A stretch of DNA of 64,000 nt from Flammeovirga sp. SJP92. GTDB lineage: Bacteria; Bacteroidota; Bacteroidia; Cytophagales; Flammeovirgaceae. Below, piece by piece: positions 62,737-64,000 of this stretch (positions are counted from its first letter, which is position 1; each line of letters opens with the position of its first letter). The translations under genes were made by a program, and so were the position numbers. The notes below the pieces were generated by a model, which was not told the origin of the DNA, made no database searches, and saw only the letters and a list, made by a program, of their open reading frames with translations. The stretch covers positions 1-64,000 of the forward strand of contig NZ_LQAQ01000037.1 of the NCBI RefSeq assembly GCF_001583495.1. Reading direction: 5' to 3'.

Positions 62737-63768
62737 CTATGAAAGAGTTAACATTGCTTTTATCACTCCCGTTTCTGGTTTCAGCCAGCTGTCAAAATGA
62801 CCCGCTATATCTGTAAATAACACCTTATGAGTAATCCAAGGATTAGTATCTATCTGGTTGTTTTCAATCATCTCAATGATTTGATCGAAATCAGATGGCA
62901 ATGAGTTTCTACTTGCCATGATTGTCAGTTCCTTCTTGTGGAAATAAGGATCATGGAATGAGAAATCACCTGGGAATAAACCTACAAATACAATACGACC
63001 TGCGGCTGCTGTAAATTGTAATGTATTAGCCATTGAATGCTTATTACCTGTTGCATCAATTACTACAGTTGGCAAGTTACCATCAAACTGAGCACGGATT
63101 CTCTTCTCTGTTTCTGCCACTTCTTGGTGAACCTCTACAGTACCGTCTACTTTGATGTGCTTATCACAGAAATCCAAACGACTTTGATTAATGTCCATCA
63201 TCACCGTTTTTGCACCTGCCGCCATTGCAAACTGACAGGCACCCATTCCAATTGGACCTGCACCAATTACTACTACTGTATCCTCTGCATTTACTCTTGC
63301 TCTGTTTACAGCATGACAACCAATACTTAACGTTTCTACTAATGCCAATTGATCATAACTTAGTTTCTTGGAAACGTGAAGATATTGTGCTGGAATTTTG
63401 AAATATTCTCTCATTCCACCGTCTTCATGTACACCAAATACAGAGATATTTTCACCACAGTTTGTGAAACCTCTTTCTACTGCATGATCCTGCGTTTTAT
63501 TGAAATAAGGTTCTACAGAACACTTATCACCCACCTCAACGTTTGTTACATCATCTGCAACTTTGATCACCTCAACCCCCAACTCATGACCTAAAATTCT
63601 AGGATAAGTGAAGAAAGGTTGCTTTCCAGTATAAGCGTGTAAATCTGTACCGCAAATACCAATTCTGTGTACTTTTACTAAAGCTTCTCCTGCATTTAAA
63701 GTTTCTTGTGGACTTTCCATCTCACTTACTTCAAATTCACCAGGTTTATTTAAGATTATCGTTTTCAT
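62737..63768 (-). CDS. LgoD-like L-galactonate 5-dehydrogenase (Zn-type MDR)
   Basis: A 343-residue medium-chain dehydrogenase. Catalytic-zinc residues are in GICGTDLHAY and GHELGVEV; the Rossmann motif is VVIGAGPIGMGA. The blocks VIDATGNKHSMANT, VFVGLFPGDFSFHDPYFHKKE and ASRNSLPSDF resemble E. coli LgoD, which oxidises L-galactonate to tagaturonate. The structural-zinc loop is altered: where the family usually has four Cys, only one (in TNCGEN) remains. The aldo/keto reductase stop is 5 bases upstream. Confidence 0.8.
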   Translation of the reverse strand: MKTIILNKPGEFEVSEMESPQETLNAGEALVKVHRIGICGTDLHAYTGKQPFFTYPRILGHELGVEVIKVADDVTNVEVGDKCSVEPYFNKTQDHAVERGFTNCGENISVFGVHEDGGMREYFKIPAQYLHVSKKLSYDQLALVETLSIGCHAVNRARVNAEDTVVVIGAGPIGMGACQFAMAAGAKTVMMDINQSRLDFCDKHIKVDGTVEVHQEVAETEKRIRAQFDGNLPTVVIDATGNKHSMANTLQFTAAAGRIVFVGLFPGDFSFHDPYFHKKELTIMASRNSLPSDFDQIIEMIENNQIDTNPWITHKVLFTDIAGHFDSWLKPETGVIKAMLTLS

Positions 63769-63773
63769 ATTTC

Positions 63774-64000
63774 TTACTTATAGATATAGTTTGTAATTTG
63801 ATTAAATAGGTCTTCTGATAAAGATCCTTTGTTCCAGCAATCCACTGTAGACTCGATCTGCTCAATCTTTCTTGAACCAACCACTACTCTTGACGCCTCT
63901 TTTACAGACATCAGATAACGTAACGATAACTCCGCTATATCCATCCCGTTTTGATCCGCGATCTTTTTAATCTCAATTGCTGTATCTACATCTTTATTAG
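63774..64000 (-). CDS. Aldo/keto reductase, C-terminal part
   Basis: The last 75 codons of an aldo/keto reductase that continues past the window. ELSLRYLMSVKEASRVVVGS followed by RKIEQIE is the C-terminal cofactor-binding region of AKRs. Known L-galactose dehydrogenases belong to this family, and the neighbours fit that reaction. It is the most upstream visible gene of the cluster. Confidence 0.8.
   Translation of the reverse strand, partial: NKDVDTAIEIKKIADQNGMDIAELSLRYLMSVKEASRVVVGSRKIEQIESTVDCWNKGSLSEDLFNQITNYIYK

Overview
This is AT-rich DNA from a marine Bacteroidota bacterium, most likely a Cytophagales or Flammeovirga-like species (inference). It carries a TonB receptor with a carboxypeptidase-like N-terminal domain, a LytS/LytTR two-component pair, a PafA-type phosphatase, many Cys-lipoproteins and a sugar catabolic locus of the kind used for red-algal polysaccharides. 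I found no tRNA, rRNA, CRISPR array, complete transposase or integrase.

Region 1 (about 0.1-25 kb) is accessory DNA. Nearly all genes are on the + strand, one or two per unit, and most encode secreted, membrane or orphan proteins. Units are separated by imperfect hairpins with recurring ends (GCTAAC...GTTGTGC/GTTAGCA, or RCTAAWC...GTTTAGY). These resemble integron attC sites, but no integrase lies in the window. Minus-strand group II intron debris (two domain V-like 34-mers), a 300-bp repeat in up to three copies, and a TA-flanked MITE lie between units. Recognisable cargo includes a PD-(D/E)XK-like nuclease with a lipoprotein, a DUF4062/TIR-like effector paired with a TPR protein that shares a Gly/Asn/Asp motif with it, a DUF4240 protein, an Imm8-like immunity protein, a small HExxH metallopeptidase, a PH-domain membrane protein and a YwqK/MORN protein. 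A four-gene operon (SDR, START-like, NAD-epimerase, AraC regulator; 14.1-17.3 kb) sits inside the array but looks like ordinary chromosome.

Region 2 (25-26.3 kb) is a graveyard: an IS256 transposase fragment and two MITE families.

Region 3 (26.3-50.2 kb) is mostly minus-strand chromosome: three serine beta-lactamase-like hydrolases, a DUF695-RraB protein, an isochorismatase-like hydrolase, RsgA, a small zincin lipoprotein, an MRJP-like protein, a degenerate DprA-like protein, a GNAT, a sialate-esterase-like protein with a Ser-to-Thr change, a LytS/LytR pair, and a TonB receptor / beta-helix lipoprotein / PafA-like phosphatase set that could form a phosphate-scavenging system. MITEs of two families are scattered between these genes.

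Region 4 (50.5-53.8 kb, + strand) holds a BluB-like nitroreductase, a SnoaL-like lipoprotein, a DLH-type hydrolase and a quinone reductase.

Region 5 (54.0-64.0 kb, minus strand) is a catabolic gene cluster: aldo/keto reductase (cut by the window edge), LgoD-like dehydrogenase, FucP-like permease, sugar mutarotase, Eda, UxaA, UxaB, KdgK and a sulfatase. Together they fit uptake and oxidation of L-galactose to L-galactonate, tagaturonate, altronate, KDG, KDPG and then pyruvate plus glyceraldehyde 3-phosphate. L-galactose is a sugar of agar and porphyran.
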